Assembly (NCBI RefSeq): GCF_000428865.1
Contig: NZ_AUAT01000012.1
Coordinates: 1 to 64,000, forward strand
DNA length: 64,000 nucleotides
Direction of reading: 5' to 3'
Source: Eremococcus coleocola DSM 15696
GTDB lineage: Bacteria; Bacillota; Bacilli; Lactobacillales; Aerococcaceae
The position numbers were made by a program, and so were the translations under genes. The notes beneath the pieces are model-generated. The model was not told the origin of the DNA and ran no database searches. It was given only the letters and a program-made list of their open reading frames with translations. Shown here piece by piece: positions 1 through 8,969 of this stretch (position 1 is the stretch's first letter; the number at the start of each line of letters is the position of its first letter).

Positions 1-145
1 CCCGCTCAAGGGTAGGTTTCCCACGTGTTACTCACCCGTCCGCCACTCACGTTAAGAGAACAAGTTCTCCGTCAGTGCGTTCGACTTGCATGTATTAGGC
101 ACGCCGCCAGCGTTCGTCCTGAGCCAGGATCAAACTCTCATGAAA
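1..145 (-). rRNA. rrs: 16S ribosomal RNA, 5' end (partial)
   Basis: Read on the minus strand, the sequence carries the universal 16S start AGAGTTTGATCCTGGCTCAG and the conserved block GTGAGTAACACGTGGG. By alignment to the usual numbering the mature 5' end lies near 145. The gene runs off the left edge. The sequence is Firmicutes-like but too short for a genus call. Confidence 0.97.
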
Positions 146-339
146 GTTAATTTCATAAGCCTAATTGACTCATTTAAATACTAGCTAATTATGATTTTAT
201 ACTGATCATACACAGTTTGTCTCGAATTTAATATTCGGGTTGTTCGTTTATACGAACCCCTTACACAAATTGGTGTTTGTCTTTGTTCAGTTTTCAATGA
301 GCTTTCGTTGTCTTTTGTTTTTCAAGCGACAACCTCTAT

Positions 340-368
340 ACTTTAACAGAGGATTAAATCAATGTCAA
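340..368 (-). promoter_or_regulatory. rRNA promoter, proximal
   Basis: On the minus strand there is TTGACA (368-363), a 17 bp spacer and TAAAGT (345-340). It lies about 195 bp upstream of the 16S 5' end, as expected for the inner of two tandem rRNA promoters. Confidence 0.75.
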
Positions 369-434
369 GCATTTTTTAATTTCTTTTAAAGTTTTTTTCA
401 GCTGTTCGTCTTTTATGTCGTAACAGCATAAATT

Positions 435-463
435 ATAATATCATCTTTGTGCTGAGCTGTCAA
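435..463 (-). promoter_or_regulatory. rRNA promoter, distal
   Basis: On the minus strand there is TTGACA (463-458), a 17 bp spacer and TATTAT (440-435). Together with the element at 340-368 it forms a tandem pair driving the rRNA operon. A third TTGACA at 560-555 has only a weak -10 (ATAAAT, 537-532) and is uncertain. Confidence 0.75.
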
Positions 464-659
464 TCACTTTTTAGGAATTTTTTTAATTCTTTAGGTTCGA
501 TTAACTTTTCCGTTATCAGCAACGTGTAATAATTTATCATAGGCGCCTTACCCTTGTCAATATCTTTTTTCAAATTTTTTAAGCGATATTATTTCTTTTG
601 ATTTTTTTACTTTGTATAATAGAAGGTATTACTTCACTATTATATTATGGAGGCTTATT

Positions 660-2939
660 ATGACTATTTCCACTCAATGGTTTCAACCATCTGATATTCC
701 CCAACTTTTTGAATCAACTGTCGGAATTGAGAAGGAATCCTTGCGCTTGGATAACCAAGGTAATTTCTCCCAACACACCCATGATAGTGGTGGTTTAGGT
801 GGCCGTGACTACCATCCTTATATTCAAACTGATTTTGCCGAAGCCCAATTAGAACTAATCACTCCCCCGCTTAAACAAAATCAAGATTTGATCAATTGGT
901 TAGCTGGGCTTCACCAAATAACGGCCGCAGCATACCCAGAAGATTTGATTTGGCCCGCTTCCCCCCCCGCTAAGCTTAACTCTGATCGCGATACTATTCC
1001 TGTAGCCAAACTTTCCAATTCTAAAGAAGTAGCTTACCGCGAACACCTAGTTCAGGTTTACGGCAAAGATGTACAACTGGTTTCTGGTATCCATTACAAT
1101 TTTCAAATTAAACCACAACTGGTCCATAAGCTAGTTGGCAGTAGATTTCCTTCATTTATTCAAGCAACTAATCAAATTTATTTTGAATTAGGTCGTCGTT
1201 ATTTCCGCTATCGTTGGTTACTCACTTATTTATTTGGGGTCAGCCCTTATGTTGATTCAACTTATGAAAGCAAACTATTTGGCACCCCTCCTCAAACCAT
1301 CATGCGGTCAATCCGCCAGAGTCGGTATGGTTACCGCAATGCTAATTCTATTAACATTGATTATAGTTCACTTACTAGTATGATTGAATCCATTGAAAAG
1401 GCAGTGAATGATAACTTTCTTTCATTAGAAAAAGAACTCTACCGGGATGTGCGTTTTCGTGGTGGACAAAAAGTCCGCGACCTCCTTTGCCAGGGGATTA
1501 AATATCTTGAGTTTCGTAATTTTGACTTAAATCCCTTTACTCCCTATGGTATTACGAAAGACCAAATTGACTTTATTAAACTTTTCCTCATTTCACTTTT
1601 ATTCTTAGAGGGCGAAACCGATGATGCATCCGTTAACTTAGGTAATCGGTTAAACCAAGCCGTCGCTGAAGCTCACCCACAAACACCTTGTCCAGACCTT
1701 GAAGAAGGTAAACTACTTTGTCAAAGCATGCGAGAAGTAGCTCAAGTACTAAAAGAAAACAGTCAAATCGATTTACTTCCTCTAGTAGAAAAAGCAGAAG
1801 CAGCCCTAGAAGATTCAAAGCTAACCCTTGCGGGTCAATTAATCAATGAGTGCCCTGATCCAGCTAACTTTTTAGCTTGGGGTTTAGAACAAGCTAGGGA
1901 ATTTAAGCAGGGATATCAAAAGCGGCCCTACCATCTTCATGGCTTTGAGAATTTCGAGCTTTCTACCCAGGATGTTATCAAAGAAGCTTTAAAAGTTGGT
2001 TTGAAGCTTGAAATAGTTGATCCGATGGATAATTTAATTAAAGTAAGCCATCAAGGACATCAAGAATATATCCGTAATGGAAATATGACTGCTAAAGATT
2101 CTTTGATTTCATATTTTCTAATGGAAAACAAGGTAGCAACCAAAGAAATTCTCAAAGAAGCGGGGATTTATGTCCCGCAAGGGCAACATTTTAATGAGAT
2201 AGACGAGGCAAGTCATTATTATCCTTTCCTACCTGAACAAGGCTTTGTGGTTAAGCCTAAAAATACCAATTACGGCTTAGGAATCTCTATTTTTAAAACC
2301 CTTCCTAGTCAAAGCCAGTATCGCCAAGCCTTAGAAATTGCTTTCGAAGAAGATAACACCATTTTAGTAGAAAGTTTCGTACCTGGAGATGAATTACGTT
2401 TCTATGTCCAAGCAGGTGAAGTCCTTGCTGTTTGTGAGCGCCAGCCTGCCCAAGTAGTAGGTGATGGAAAACATACCATCAGCCAACTGATAGATCAAGC
2501 TAACCAACATCCTCTACGCGGACCTAAGCATTTCGCTCCAATGACCCTATTAGAAAAAGGGAAGACAGAAGCCCTCCAGTTAGAAGCAAACCAGTTAAGC
2601 TTTGAAAGCATCCCCGACAAAGACCAAGTCGTTTATTTACGAGAAAACTCCAATGTTTCTACCGGCGGTCTTTCCATTGACCGTACCGATCAAGTCTATG
2701 ACGATTATAATGCTATTGCTATTCAAGCGGCTGAAGCGTTGGGAACCACCTTCTGTGGAGTCGATATTCTGATTAAAGATTATACCGCTCCGATTAAACA
2801 AACAGGAGATTATGGCGTAATTGAAGCCAACTTCAACCCCGCCATGTCCATCCACCGTTTCGTAGGCCAAGGTCAGGATCGTTATTTAGGCAGAGCAGTC
2901 TTACAAGAACTCTTTCCTGAGCTGACTTGGCCCCAGTAA
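660..2939 (+). CDS. gshF: Bifunctional glutathione synthetase GshF (gamma-glutamylcysteine ligase / glutathione synthetase)
   Basis: A 759-residue cytosolic enzyme predicted to make glutathione from Glu, Cys and Gly in one chain, the form known in streptococci, enterococci and listeriae. The N-terminal two thirds are the gamma-glutamylcysteine ligase part (GIEKESLRL near residue 22; FRNFDLNPF). The C-terminal third is an ATP-grasp domain with VVKPKNTNYGLGISIF and the metal-binding EANFNPAMS. I chose ATG 660 because GGAGG at 648 precedes it by a normal distance; the upstream in-frame ATG at 612 overlaps the likely -10 (TATAAT, 615-620). The gene is monocistronic and ends at a strong hairpin. 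Length matches the family and no key region is missing. Confidence 0.95.
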   Translation: MTISTQWFQPSDIPQLFESTVGIEKESLRLDNQGNFSQHTHDSGGLGGRDYHPYIQTDFAEAQLELITPPLKQNQDLINWLAGLHQITAAAYPEDLIWPASPPAKLNSDRDTIPVAKLSNSKEVAYREHLVQVYGKDVQLVSGIHYNFQIKPQLVHKLVGSRFPSFIQATNQIYFELGRRYFRYRWLLTYLFGVSPYVDSTYESKLFGTPPQTIMRSIRQSRYGYRNANSINIDYSSLTSMIESIEKAVNDNFLSLEKELYRDVRFRGGQKVRDLLCQGIKYLEFRNFDLNPFTPYGITKDQIDFIKLFLISLLFLEGETDDASVNLGNRLNQAVAEAHPQTPCPDLEEGKLLCQSMREVAQVLKENSQIDLLPLVEKAEAALEDSKLTLAGQLINECPDPANFLAWGLEQAREFKQGYQKRPYHLHGFENFELSTQDVIKEALKVGLKLEIVDPMDNLIKVSHQGHQEYIRNGNMTAKDSLISYFLMENKVATKEILKEAGIYVPQGQHFNEIDEASHYYPFLPEQGFVVKPKNTNYGLGISIFKTLPSQSQYRQALEIAFEEDNTILVESFVPGDELRFYVQAGEVLAVCERQPAQVVGDGKHTISQLIDQANQHPLRGPKHFAPMTLLEKGKTEALQLEANQLSFESIPDKDQVVYLRENSNVSTGGLSIDRTDQVYDDYNAIAIQAAEALGTTFCGVDILIKDYTAPIKQTGDYGVIEANFNPAMSIHRFVGQGQDRYLGRAVLQELFPELTWPQ

Positions 2940-2964
2940 GCCAACTATCATTCAAAGACATAAA

Positions 2965-3014
2965 AGGACCTAGTTGAAAAGAGATTTTAACTCATCTCTT
3001 TTCAACTAGGTCCT
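2965..3014. terminator. Bidirectional terminator between gshF and lplA
   Basis: A perfect 20 bp stem (2965-2984 with 2995-3014) and 10 nt loop lie between two convergent genes. Short A/T-rich stretches flank both sides. Confidence 0.85.
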
Positions 3015-3040
3015 CTTTATATTTATACAATCTTTGTTAA

Positions 3041-4048
3041 CTATTCAAAAATTAAGTTGGCCAATTCTTCCGCACTAATGTCACCTAAGTATTTATTCAA
3101 GTTGACATCTTTAAGCGCATCAATAATGGCAGCTTTTTCGAATTTTACCCCGTTTAATTTTTCTTCCACGTCTTTAATATCACCTAGACCAAAGAAGTCA
3201 CCAAAAATTGTGGCATCCACAATTTCACCTTGGCTCACATTGAAACGGAAATCAACAAAACCAAATGGGAATTTATGACTCTTTTCATAATCAAAGTCAG
3301 GAGATTGGCCATAATTCCAGTCCCAGTTGCCCATCCGTTCGGCATGGATTTTCTTCACACCTTCCCAAATTTCATCGGTTAATTTGAATTCTGGCACTTG
3401 GTCACGTGACTCTACACCAAAGATTTCAAGTAAAACTAAGTCTCTGAATTCTTCAGTGGTTAAATTTTTATATTTATCATCCACAAAAGGCTTAATATTG
3501 GTCACCCGTGAACGGACAGATTTAATTCCTTTAGATTCCACTTTTTCTTTCCGTGGTTTCAAGGCATTATTTACTTCATCTAAGTCAGAGTCAAACAAGA
3601 TCGTTCCATGGGCTGTCATCCGGCCATCTTTAGCATACATGGCATTCCCAGAGAATTTCTTACCGTCAATTAACAAGTCGTTACGACCTTGTAATTCTGC
3701 TCCAGTGGCACCCATTTTATGGAGGGCGTCAATTACAGGCTTGGTAAAGGATTGGAAGTCACGGAAGGACCCATCATCATCTTTAATAAAACAGAAAGAG
3801 AAATTACCCCGGTCATGGTAAACCGCGCCCCCACCAGACATCCGGCGAACCACTCGGATTCCTTTTTCTTCAATATAAGGCTGGTTGACTTCTTCAATGG
3901 TATTTTGGTTACGGCCAATAATAATTGAGGGGTCATTAATATAAAATAAAAGGATGGGTTCATCGACTAAACGGTTTTCGACCAAATAAGTTTCTAGGGC
4001 AATGTTCATCGAAGCATCGTAGACATTTTGATTATCAACAAAAATCAT
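3041..4048 (-). CDS. lplA: Lipoate-protein ligase A
   Basis: A 335-residue enzyme of the biotin/lipoate ligase fold (LplA/LplJ type), expected to activate free lipoate with ATP and attach it to lipoyl domains of 2-oxoacid dehydrogenases or GcvH. Visible motifs are RRMSGGGAVYHDRGN (near residue 68) and the lysine loop DGKKFSGNAM; the C-terminal accessory domain is present. It lies 27 bp downstream of the M42 peptidase gene and is probably cotranscribed with it. No lipoylated complex is encoded in this window. Confidence 0.92.
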   Translation of the reverse strand: MIFVDNQNVYDASMNIALETYLVENRLVDEPILLFYINDPSIIIGRNQNTIEEVNQPYIEEKGIRVVRRMSGGGAVYHDRGNFSFCFIKDDDGSFRDFQSFTKPVIDALHKMGATGAELQGRNDLLIDGKKFSGNAMYAKDGRMTAHGTILFDSDLDEVNNALKPRKEKVESKGIKSVRSRVTNIKPFVDDKYKNLTTEEFRDLVLLEIFGVESRDQVPEFKLTDEIWEGVKKIHAERMGNWDWNYGQSPDFDYEKSHKFPFGFVDFRFNVSQGEIVDATIFGDFFGLGDIKDVEEKLNGVKFEKAAIIDALKDVNLNKYLGDISAEELANLIFE

Positions 4049-4075
4049 ATACTTTCCTCTTTCTAGTTATAAGAC

Positions 4076-5158
4076 TTAAACATTTTCTATAATGGTTTGG
4101 TAAGCCGCTTGATCGAGCTCTTCAACAATGGCTTGAACTAATTGAACGGTATACTTGAAATCATCTTCATGGATAACTGACGTATGAGAATGTAAATAAC
4201 GAACCGGTACTGTAATGGCAATCGATGGAATACCATCCCGCGTTTGGTGGAATGAACCGGCATCGGTACCACCCCCTGGGATAAAGGTATATTGGAAAGG
4301 AATATTCCGTCGTTCAGCTAAGTCAGTGACAAATTCCCGTAAACCTTTATGACCAATCATAGACCCATCTTTGATAATGACTTGGGGGCCTTTGCCGAGA
4401 ATCGAATCAGCTTCTTTCTCAGTCATACCTGGTGTGTCACCGGCAGTCCCTGTGTCTAAGGCAATCCCAATTTGAGGATTCACTAAGTGAGCAGCGGTTT
4501 TGGCACCACGGAGACCAATTTCTTCTTGCACGTTTGCCCCAGCAAAAATCACATTAGGATGGTCATGACTGTGAGTAAATTTTAAAACTTCCACCGCTAC
4601 AGCCATCCCAATCCGGTTATCCCAAGCTTTGGCTAATAAGAATGGCGAATCTGGATTCATTCGCCGAGTTTTAATAAAAGGAGTAATCATATCCCCCGGG
4701 CGAATACCCCAGGCTTCAACTTGTTTCTTAGAAGTCGCACCCACATCAATAAAGATGTCATCCATATCAATTGGCTTCTTACGAGCTTCTGCGTTCAAAA
4801 CATGGGGCGGTTTGGATCCGGTTACCCCATGGTAGACATCTCCTTTACGGGTGGTTATTTCAACTTCTTGAGCTAGGACCACTTGGCTCCACCAACCACC
4901 AATGGTGGTAAATTTAATAAAGCCTTTGTCGGTGATAGATTGAACCATAAAGCCCACTTCATCCATATGGGCCCCTAACATTAAGGTCGGACCATCCGCT
5001 TGGCCTTCATGCTTAGCATAAATAGAGCCTAAGCCATCTTGGACAAAGTCTTGACTATAATCCGCCACTAAGTCTTTGAAAAGCTGACGCACTTGGCCTT
5101 CATTGCCGGCAATGCCTCGAACTTCGGTTAAATCAACAAGCATCTTATCAATTGTCAT
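4076..5158 (-). CDS. pepA: M42 family metallo-aminopeptidase (glutamyl aminopeptidase type)
   Basis: A 360-residue dinuclear zinc peptidase of family M42, which forms large tetrahedral cytosolic particles that trim peptides. Expected ligands and catalytic residues are present: GAHMDEVGF, AWDNRIG, the Glu pair in NVQEEIGLRG, ALDTGTAGD and RYLHSHTSVIH. The start follows an AAGGGGG ribosome site. It is the first gene of a pair with lplA. The choice between PepA specificity and another M42 member (FrvX/YsdC) rests on similarity only. Confidence 0.88.
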   Translation of the reverse strand: MTIDKMLVDLTEVRGIAGNEGQVRQLFKDLVADYSQDFVQDGLGSIYAKHEGQADGPTLMLGAHMDEVGFMVQSITDKGFIKFTTIGGWWSQVVLAQEVEITTRKGDVYHGVTGSKPPHVLNAEARKKPIDMDDIFIDVGATSKKQVEAWGIRPGDMITPFIKTRRMNPDSPFLLAKAWDNRIGMAVAVEVLKFTHSHDHPNVIFAGANVQEEIGLRGAKTAAHLVNPQIGIALDTGTAGDTPGMTEKEADSILGKGPQVIIKDGSMIGHKGLREFVTDLAERRNIPFQYTFIPGGGTDAGSFHQTRDGIPSIAITVPVRYLHSHTSVIHEDDFKYTVQLVQAIVEELDQAAYQTIIENV

Positions 5159-5296
5159 TTAAATCCCCCTTTTTATTTCCTAAATTGTAACAAATTAATG
5201 AAAATATTTCACCTCTAAGGACTAAGGGTCAGTCAAACCTAAATCAAAATCCTGATTTTGAATCACCCGAAGAATGCGGGCTCGTTCAGGCTTGGC

Positions 5297-5980
5297 TTAG
5301 GATACCTTATTCACGACGTAATGACTAAAGTTTTCAGCCCTACGATTGGAATCACGGGTATCATAATAATGGGTCATGGCCTGGTCGTAATCGCTGGTAG
5401 CAGGTAAAATATCCTTATGATAAGGGTAAGCTTTTTCACCCACTTTAAATTTTAATGACATCCGCGGCTTCAAGTCCGGCTGGTCATCTGGATAGCCGAA
5501 ACCCAAACCTAAAATGGGAAAGGTCAGTTGAGGTAAGGCTAATAAATCGATGACCGCTTGGGGATCATTTAGGATTAACCCCAAAAAGACGGTTCCTAAA
5601 CCGTCTGCTTCAATGGCATTCACCATATTTTGGGCGGCTAGCCTAGCGTCGACAGCCCCTTGGTTGAAGAAGTCCATCGTTTTCAACTTGGTGGCATCTT
5701 GCTCTTGGGCGGCCATAATTTGAGCATTCCGATAACAGTCTACCAAAAAGATAAACAATTCTGGTGCATCCGCGATATAAGCCTATTTACCAATTACTGC
5801 TAGAGGCGTTTTCAACTTAGGGTCCGTAATCTTAATCACGGAATAGGCCTGTAGGGCATTGGACAAGGCAGTTTGGTTCATCACCTGCAAATAAATCTGA
5901 ACTTACTTGTCCGGAACTACCCGTTCTTTAAAAAATCGAATGGTGTGATGGTCCAATTGGTGTTGAGGTGTCTGATTCAC
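5297..5980 (-). pseudogene. NADPH-dependent nitroreductase (NfsA/FRP type), inactivated by two nonsense codons
   Basis: The reading frame from GTG 5980 to the stop at 5297 (228 codons) encodes a recognisable flavin nitroreductase: HHTIRFFKERVVPDK, NALQAYSVIKITDP, AYIADAPELFIFLVD, ILGLGFGYPDDQP. It is interrupted in frame by TAA (5905-5903) and TAG (5785-5783). At both places the family usually has Gln, so each is explained by one C-to-T change (CAA to TAA, CAG to TAG). There is no frameshift. The downstream 153-residue open frame could start at TTG 5758 but would lack the FMN phosphate-binding N-terminus, so it is not a separate gene. The GTG start is uncertain. Confidence 0.85.
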
Positions 5981-6016
5981 ACCACCGCTTCTTTCGATAT
6001 AAAAATCGTTCTTTGC

Positions 6017-7282
6017 TTAGATACTTGTTTGATTTTTTTGATACCACCATGGTACATAAAAATAAATAAGGGCTAAATCAACCAGCAGCCAAACCGGAAT
6101 AATCCACCACAAACTTGCCAGATGATCTAAATGGCTAAGGCAAAGGACCAGACTATAGGCTAGCAACTGACTTCCAAAAATTAAGAGCATAGTAATTTGA
6201 AAAGCTTGAACTTGTCTCTTTTGATGGTGGGGATAGATCCGTTGAAAAGGATGGTAGTCATAGGTATGAATCAAAGGAAGTAATTGAATGATTGTCATTA
6301 AACTACCTAGGATACCCAAACCTAGTAACAAGTAACTTGAATTCGTAAATAACAATAAAAATGCAATAAAAATCAAGATTTTCAACCAGATGGAAGCATA
6401 AGCAGAATTCCGTACAAGTAACCGCAAATATAAATAATAGAAGCGGTTAGGATAAAGCTTACTTAGGGGTTGGATTAAGTAATCCATCCAAGGTAAGCGA
6501 CGAATACTTGGAGTCCGGGTAGGAACATCAGCAAAAATCGAAACCCAGCGATAAAAAGTCGCTTGCCGCTTTGCTTCCAAGGCAACCACATAATCAAATT
6601 GCATTGGGTAATAATTAATATTTTGAAAAGCCCATAAGAAATAAATAAAAGTAATGGCCACAGGTAAAATTAACATCCCTAAATCCCAAGTCTTGGGTAA
6701 AAGACAAGAGATAAACAAAATAATCGTAAATATAATAGAATAAGCTGACCGTCCTAATTGCCGACTTTGATAGGCTAAACCCAAATCAAAAGCAGATAGG
6801 TAAACCATCAAGTAGTCTGCCACTTTCATCAGCCAAACCAAGGCAATAAATAGCCAAACCGGATAATGAACCCACGGGCTAACTAACTTCAGAAATGGAT
6901 AGACTAAGAAAGAGCCAAGGGCTAAGTAGATAAATGGTAAAAAGAGTGATGACATAACCCACTTAAACCAATAAGGATGCCACTTTTGACCTTGAGCAAA
7001 TAAATAAGACCGGTCTGCTTGCTTAGTAAACCACATGGGGTGGCCCATCTGAAAAAGACCGCCAATCAAGCCGGTTGCCACAATAATAACTGGCAACCGT
7101 AAACTTGATGCTTGTAAAGTCTGTAAATGTCCGAGCAAATCACGGTAATAAATAGCACCAAAAGCTAAGAGAACCATGAGAATCACTGAAAAGTGATCAT
7201 TAATAATCAAACGACTATACTTGCCTACCTGGTCAATAAAGTATTTAAACCGAGCTTTGCCTAATTCTTCTAGACTAGTCAT
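6017..7282 (-). CDS. ecsB: EcsB-type ABC transporter membrane subunit
   Basis: A 421-residue polytopic membrane protein with about 8-10 hydrophobic helices, matching EcsB of the EcsAB exporter. In Bacillus this complex is needed for normal protein secretion and intramembrane protease function. I start it at ATG 7282 (MTSLEELGKARFKYF) because this overlaps the ecsA stop by 8 bp, a translational-coupling arrangement; a longer frame lies wholly inside ecsA. Assigned by membrane topology and the adjacent EcsA-like ATPase. The substrate is unknown. Confidence 0.85.
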   Translation of the reverse strand: MTSLEELGKARFKYFIDQVGKYSRLIINDHFSVILMVLLAFGAIYYRDLLGHLQTLQASSLRLPVIIVATGLIGGLFQMGHPMWFTKQADRSYLFAQGQKWHPYWFKWVMSSLFLPFIYLALGSFLVYPFLKLVSPWVHYPVWLFIALVWLMKVADYLMVYLSAFDLGLAYQSRQLGRSAYSIIFTIILFISCLLPKTWDLGMLILPVAITFIYFLWAFQNINYYPMQFDYVVALEAKRQATFYRWVSIFADVPTRTPSIRRLPWMDYLIQPLSKLYPNRFYYLYLRLLVRNSAYASIWLKILIFIAFLLLFTNSSYLLLGLGILGSLMTIIQLLPLIHTYDYHPFQRIYPHHQKRQVQAFQITMLLIFGSQLLAYSLVLCLSHLDHLASLWWIIPVWLLVDLALIYFYVPWWYQKNQTSI

Positions 7283-8072
7283 GACGGTCACCTGCTTGGT
7301 TAGCTTCCTTGAGTAAGGCTTCTTTGGGCTCGAAACCACGGCCAATTTGGCCTTGGGCCATGGCAATATAAATATCATCAAGATCTGCATCCGCTAGTTC
7401 AAACTGAGCCTGCAAATCACTAAGACTACCTTGTCCGACTAGGTGGCTTTGACTAAGTAAGAGGTAACCATCACAAAAGTCAGCCGTCGTCGATAACATA
7501 TGCGTGGTCAGTAAAACCCCACAGCCTTGGCAGGCCTTATCCTTTAATAATTGAATAAAATCTCGAATAGCGATTGGGTCTAAGCCAAGGAAAGGTTCAT
7601 CAATAATAAATAGCTTGGCATCCGTCACCAAGGCACAAGTTATCATGACTTTCTGTTTCATCCCTTTTGAAAAATGAATGGGAAACCAATCTAAATGTTG
7701 ATCTAAGCGAAACATTTTCAATAAAGGCATAGCCCGTTCCATCACGGTTTCAATGGCTAAGCCATAACCCAGTGCAGTCATCTCTAAATGTTCTTTTAGG
7801 GTCAACTCCTCATATAAAATTGGCACTTCGGGAATATAAGCAATTTGGCTAGCATAGGCTTGATGGTTTTCATTGATGGTTACCCCACCCACCGCCACCT
7901 GACCTTGTAAAGGTGGTAAAAGACCTAGAATCGTTTTCAGTAAAGTTGATTTCCCAGCACCGTTTAAACCAATCAAACCCAAAATCTGACCAGCAGCTAA
8001 GGTAAAATCAATATCTTTGATAACAGGAACACGGCGGTAGCCCGCATTTAAATTTGTGACTGTTAATAACAT
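7275..8072 (-). CDS. ecsA: EcsA-type ABC transporter ATP-binding protein
   Basis: A 265-residue ABC ATPase with Walker A GLNGAGKST, a signature-like SKGMKQKVM (typical of the Ecs/YhaQ branch rather than LSGGQ), and Walker B LFIIDEPFLGLDP. I prefer ATG 8072 (MLLTVTNLNAGYRR) because GAGGTG sits 4-9 nt upstream; the in-frame ATG at 8087 has a poorer ribosome site. It overlaps ecsB by 8 bp and is expected to energise EcsB at the inner face of the membrane. Confidence 0.88.
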   Translation of the reverse strand: MLLTVTNLNAGYRRVPVIKDIDFTLAAGQILGLIGLNGAGKSTLLKTILGLLPPLQGQVAVGGVTINENHQAYASQIAYIPEVPILYEELTLKEHLEMTALGYGLAIETVMERAMPLLKMFRLDQHLDWFPIHFSKGMKQKVMITCALVTDAKLFIIDEPFLGLDPIAIRDFIQLLKDKACQGCGVLLTTHMLSTTADFCDGYLLLSQSHLVGQGSLSDLQAQFELADADLDDIYIAMAQGQIGRGFEPKEALLKEANQAGDRHD

Positions 8073-8087
8073 GTAACACCTCTTCAT

Positions 8088-8722
8088 TTAAGCTCTCTTT
8101 TACTTAATTCTTTTAAATTATAGCATATTCTTAGATTGTAATTCTAACGATTGTTTCTTAGAGACGTCCCTTAGCTGAGTCATGCCCCCATATTTTATCG
8201 AGATAAAAGTAGAATTTGTTTAAGCATACAAGGTATAATAATATTATAAGAGTTTAACTATTTGAAAACTTAAACAATTGGACGAGGCTTAATAAATTTA
8301 TCTACCTGGAAAGTAGGCGTAATCCTTGTTTTTACAAATCTACCATGGCTTTATTATGACTAATATCATGGTCTTTATTTTAATTTGTACATCTGGCATT
8401 AATCAATATATCTTGGAATTGTTATAGTTTCAACTTTTATTATTTTTCATTTTGGGTATTATCTCTTTAATAGCTTACTGAACTACATGAAAAATACATA
8501 AAGCGTGAGGCGAGGTAATAATTCATAGTTTTAATTAGGAGACTCCTTGATAAAAGTTCACCGGTTCATCACAAAAAAGCGGACCCAAGTCTGGCATTCC
8601 ACTGATAGATAAAAGAAGACACTTTAATAAATCAAAATCAAAGTTGGTCGTTCCTCGTTCCCTGGCCACCCTATCGTTTAAAGTATTTTATAAAGAATTG
8701 ACTGGCAGATGGTATAAAAAAA
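8088..8722. other. Gene-free stretch, about 630 bp
   Basis: I see no convincing gene here. A short minus-strand open segment around 8282-8345 (GRFVKTRITPTFQVDKFIKP) lacks a start codon and any family I recognise; it may be a decayed gene end. Base composition is close to that of the neighbours. No transposon ends or direct repeats were seen. Confidence 0.5.
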
Positions 8723-8769
8723 TAACCTTTTTTGAAAATAGTCACTAAGTACTCATTCAAAAAAGGTTA
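8723..8769 (-). terminator. Terminator of the tRNA-Lys transcript
   Basis: A 14 bp inverted repeat (8723-8736 with 8756-8769) is followed on the minus strand by a run of T, directly downstream of the tRNA. Confidence 0.75.
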
Positions 8770-8773
8770 GAAA

Positions 8774-8846
8774 TGGACGTTGAGGGGTTCGAACCCGCGA
8801 CCCACGGATTAAGAGTCCGTTGCTCTACCAACTGAGCTAAACGTCC
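8774..8846 (-). tRNA. tRNA-Lys (anticodon CTT)
   Basis: A 73 nt cloverleaf on the minus strand: acceptor GGACGTT/AACGTCC, D stem GCTC/GAGC, anticodon stem ACGGA/TCCGT with loop CTCTTAA giving anticodon CTT, and T loop TTCGAAC. CCA is not encoded. The T stem (GCGGG/CCCTC) has one C-U mismatch, which is slightly unusual. It stands alone, not in an array. Confidence 0.93.
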
Positions 8847-8913
8847 GAATGCAATATTTAATTATACACCGCTTTATAAAAAAAGCAAGCGTTTTTTAAA
8901 TTTTTTCCATAAT

Positions 8914-8943
8914 TTGAAATAAGCTAAGCAAAAAGCTTATAAT
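8914..8943 (+). promoter_or_regulatory. Promoter of the phosphofructokinase gene
   Basis: TTGAAA (8914-8919), an 18 bp spacer and TATAAT (8938-8943) lie 26 bp before the start codon. Confidence 0.7.
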
Positions 8944-8969
8944 AAAGACTAAAGAAAGAGGGATTAAGC

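Noticed and set aside
5297-5758. A separate 153-residue nitroreductase gene from a TTG start
   Set aside because: It lacks the FMN-binding N-terminus, which is found in the same frame upstream beyond two stop codons.
8282-8345. Possible remnant of a coding gene in the 8.1-8.7 kb gap
   Set aside because: No start codon, under 25 codons and no recognisable family; insufficient to call a pseudogene.
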